From the NCBI GenBank assembly GCA_964347835.1, contig CAYFZR010000052.1:1-40537 (forward strand): a DNA stretch of 40,537 nucleotides, given 5' to 3'. Below are positions 40,461-40,537 of this stretch, piece after piece. How positions within the stretch are numbered: position 1 is the stretch's first letter; each line of letters opens with the position of its first letter. This DNA comes from CAYFZR01 sp964347835 [NCBI: uncultured archaeon] (GTDB lineage: Archaea > CAYFZR01). The notes under the pieces are model-generated. The model was not told the origin of the DNA. It was given only the letters and a program-made list of their open reading frames with translations, and did no database searches. Position numbers and translations under genes: made by a program.

Positions 40461-40537
40461 ATGGAAAAGGAAGTTTTAAATGTAGAAAAATCAAAAGAAA
40501 AAATGAAAAAATTGCTTAAAGATCCAGAAAAAGCAGA
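40461..40537 (+). CDS. start of a further gene in the redox operon, cut by window end
   Basis: An open frame from ATG 40461 runs off the window after 25 codons. It begins MEKEVLNVEK and continues lysine-rich and helical (EKMKKLLKDPEKA). It lies 35 bases after the fusion gene on the same strand. No domain is visible. A cytosolic iron-sulfur partner such as a GlcF/HdrD-like protein would suit the operon, but nothing in the short piece shows it. Confidence 0.45.
   Translation, partial: MEKEVLNVEKSKEKMKKLLKDPEKA

Overview
The window is AT-rich archaeal chromosomal DNA with closely packed genes, TATA-type promoters and Shine-Dalgarno motifs (GGAGG, GGTGA). Markers point to a euryarchaeon of the methanogen / anaerobic alkane-oxidiser / Archaeoglobi range: Sep-tRNA:Cys-tRNA synthase, class I lysyl-tRNA synthetase, GHMP-type shikimate kinase, an RPA operon with its associated protein and phosphoesterase, a probable tetraether lipid synthase, DUF2073 and DUF63 proteins, and multihaem c-type cytochromes. 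No mcr, hdr or other diagnostic methane gene lies in the window, so the lineage stays open (inference).

Layout. 1-4.2 kb: a small HExxH protein, then a tight plus-strand sulfur-relay operon (ThiF/MoeB-like E1, TusA-like carrier, SepCysS, DUF169 protein, glutaredoxin-like protein) and a decayed KaiC-family tail. 4.4-9.6 kb: a ClpP-class membrane protease, an orphan VWA protein, a hypothetical, a PfkB kinase, dCMP deaminase, tRNA-Ala(CGC) and a small membrane protein. 9.7-12.1 kb: RPA, RPA-associated protein and RPA-associated phosphoesterase. 12.1-14.8 kb: a hairpin-rich intergenic stretch, two winged-helix proteins, and the Era-like GTPase / DUF2073 / zinc-ribbon operon. 14.8-17.9 kb (minus): cutA, flavoredoxin-like, nucleotidyltransferase, lysS. 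17.9-23.5 kb (plus): site-2 protease, probable Tes, PhoU-like DUF47, bifunctional nuclease and an exported thioredoxin-like/coiled-coil membrane protein.

23.5-32.9 kb is mostly minus strand: an exported coiled-coil membrane protein, FlK-like thioesterase, VapBC, RNase J-like nuclease, the anaerobic ribonucleotide reductase operon (nrdD, a redoxin, nrdG), rhomboid protease, chorismate mutase and shikimate kinase. A nitroreductase is on the plus strand. 33.0-35.0 kb holds a HIT hydrolase, a DUF63 membrane protein and a membrane-anchored winged-helix protein. A 509-bp intergenic stretch with three structured repeats follows.

The last 5 kb is the most distinctive part: a plus-strand redox operon of a seven-haem cytochrome, a four-haem cytochrome, a Tat-exported protein with four [4Fe-4S] motifs, and an 868-residue fusion of an NrfD/PsrC-like membrane protein to a GlcD-type FAD oxidase. 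A further gene is cut by the window end. I infer an electron-transfer complex in which a flavin dehydrogenase replaces the usual molybdopterin catalytic subunit and joins a substrate oxidation (2-hydroxyacid-like, unknown) to quinone/phenazine and exported cytochromes. Many genes start with TTG, and the site-2 protease appears to start with ATA.
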